From Spirochaetota bacterium (GTDB taxonomy: Bacteria; Spirochaetota; Spirochaetia; Sphaerochaetales; Sphaerochaetaceae): a stretch of DNA of 64,000 nucleotides. The translations under genes were made by a program, and so were the position numbers. Location of the stretch: NCBI GenBank assembly GCA_023401595.1, contig JAEXDQ010000002.1:1-64000 (forward strand), in the 5' to 3' direction. This document shows, one piece after another, positions 63,565 through 64,000 of the stretch. The first letter of the stretch is position 1. Every line of letters starts with the position of its first letter. The notes below the pieces were generated by a model. It was not told the origin of the DNA. It ran no database searches and saw only the letters and a list, made by a program, of their open reading frames with translations.

Positions 63565-64000
63565 TCACACGCCAACGGGCTCTCCATACACAACGTCCTT
63601 TTCCACCGAACCATACAGGTGTCCGGTTCCAAGCGACGCCATGGTCCGCGCCAGACGTTCGGGAGCCAGTATATCACATTGATTGAAGAACACCACTCCC
63701 CGACGATCCGCGCCACCATCGGAATCGGCGAAACCCTTGCGAATCCCCTCGTCCAGCCGCAGCAGATTCAATATCGTCCGTTCTGAGACCGTGGCATCGG
63801 TATCGGCGCTCGCATCAAGATATGCGCCGTAATTGAACACCGTGGCGTCGTCCAACGGCCGGTCCAGCGCGGACATGCCGGCTATCGCGACGACATCCGT
63901 AGTGAAACGGGGAATGACGGGATCCCAGGGGTTATGGTATTTCAGAGGAAGCCCCCGCGATCCGTCGGCTTCCATCAGCACGGCATCGTATCCATCCGCT
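63565..64000 (-). CDS. yqeC: Selenium cofactor biosynthesis protein YqeC, partial
   Basis: The 3' 145 codons are present; the start lies beyond the right edge. The piece begins ADGYDAVLMEADGSRGLPLK, the conserved EADGSR(x)LPLK of YqeC, and continues with IPRFTTDVVAIAGMSALDRP and VFFNQCDI, a P-loop-type fold's later strands. It belongs with yqeB in selenium-dependent molybdenum hydroxylase gene sets. The frame is open to the edge. Confidence 0.85.
   Translation of the reverse strand, partial: ADGYDAVLMEADGSRGLPLKYHNPWDPVIPRFTTDVVAIAGMSALDRPLDDATVFNYGAYLDASADTDATVSERTILNLLRLDEGIRKGFADSDGGADRRGVVFFNQCDILAPERLARTMASLGTGHLYGSVEKDVVYGEPVGV

Overview
The window looks like a chromosome segment of an anaerobic, host- or sediment-associated spirochaete, most like the Sphaerochaetaceae. 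This is inferred from Spirochaete-style export signals on binding proteins (cleavage near AQGA or AGGSSES, without a lipobox Cys), a type III glutamine synthetase (GlnN), a sugar-ABC-rich catabolic repertoire, and YqeB/YqeC of selenium-dependent molybdenum hydroxylase systems. Genus cannot be fixed from the sequence alone. No tRNA, rRNA or CRISPR array was found.

Region 1 (1-12,575) is AT-rich and clearly foreign against the G+C-rich remainder. It abuts the 3' end of rlmD (23S rRNA uracil methyltransferase). It is an array of small modules, all in rlmD's orientation, each bounded by a degenerate copy of the rlmD 3' coding end (the reverse complement reads H-V-E-T-V-V-L). Cores lie at 118, 2247, 6565, 8925, 10571 and, in the resident gene, 12564. 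Modules carry Fic, McrB-McrC with an EVE domain, an S51-type peptidase, RhuM, an AAA ATPase (DUF4143), an unrecognised 206-aa protein and a C-terminally short serine recombinase, plus decaying pieces of RhuM, Sir2-like and YhcG/DUF1016 genes. It reads as repeated site-specific insertion at rlmD, an integron-like accretion of defence and toxin-type genes, and it probably continues beyond the left edge.

Region 2 (12.5-21.5 kb, all minus) has rlmD and then an apparent peptide-use locus: two C69 dipeptidase paralogues with a small exported protein between them, an M14/AspA-like zinc peptidase, a 57-aa membrane protein, an ion-transporter-superfamily permease and a DUF6305-like exported protein. 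The last four form a tight operon.

Region 3 (22-28.6 kb, plus) has a class I aminotransferase, a small exported pectate-lyase-associated module, a large PL9-type pectate lyase and a fumarylacetoacetate hydrolase-family enzyme. Region 4 (28.9-35.5 kb, minus) has asparagine synthetase and the argC-argJ-argB-argD operon. Region 5 (35.7-55.6 kb, minus) has a DUF234 ATPase, an AGE epimerase, an Fe(III)-type ABC importer, a TIM-barrel isomerase, nagA-nagB, and an AraC-controlled glycan cluster (two zinc dehydrogenases, sugar ABC importer, GH39 alpha-L-iduronidase-like enzyme, amidohydrolase).

Region 6 (55.7-64 kb) has a 164-bp tandem repeat, glnN preceded by a promoter that runs straight into a strong intrinsic terminator, a metal-chelate ABC operon with an embedded methyltransferase (plus), and yqeC-yqeB (minus, cut by the right edge).
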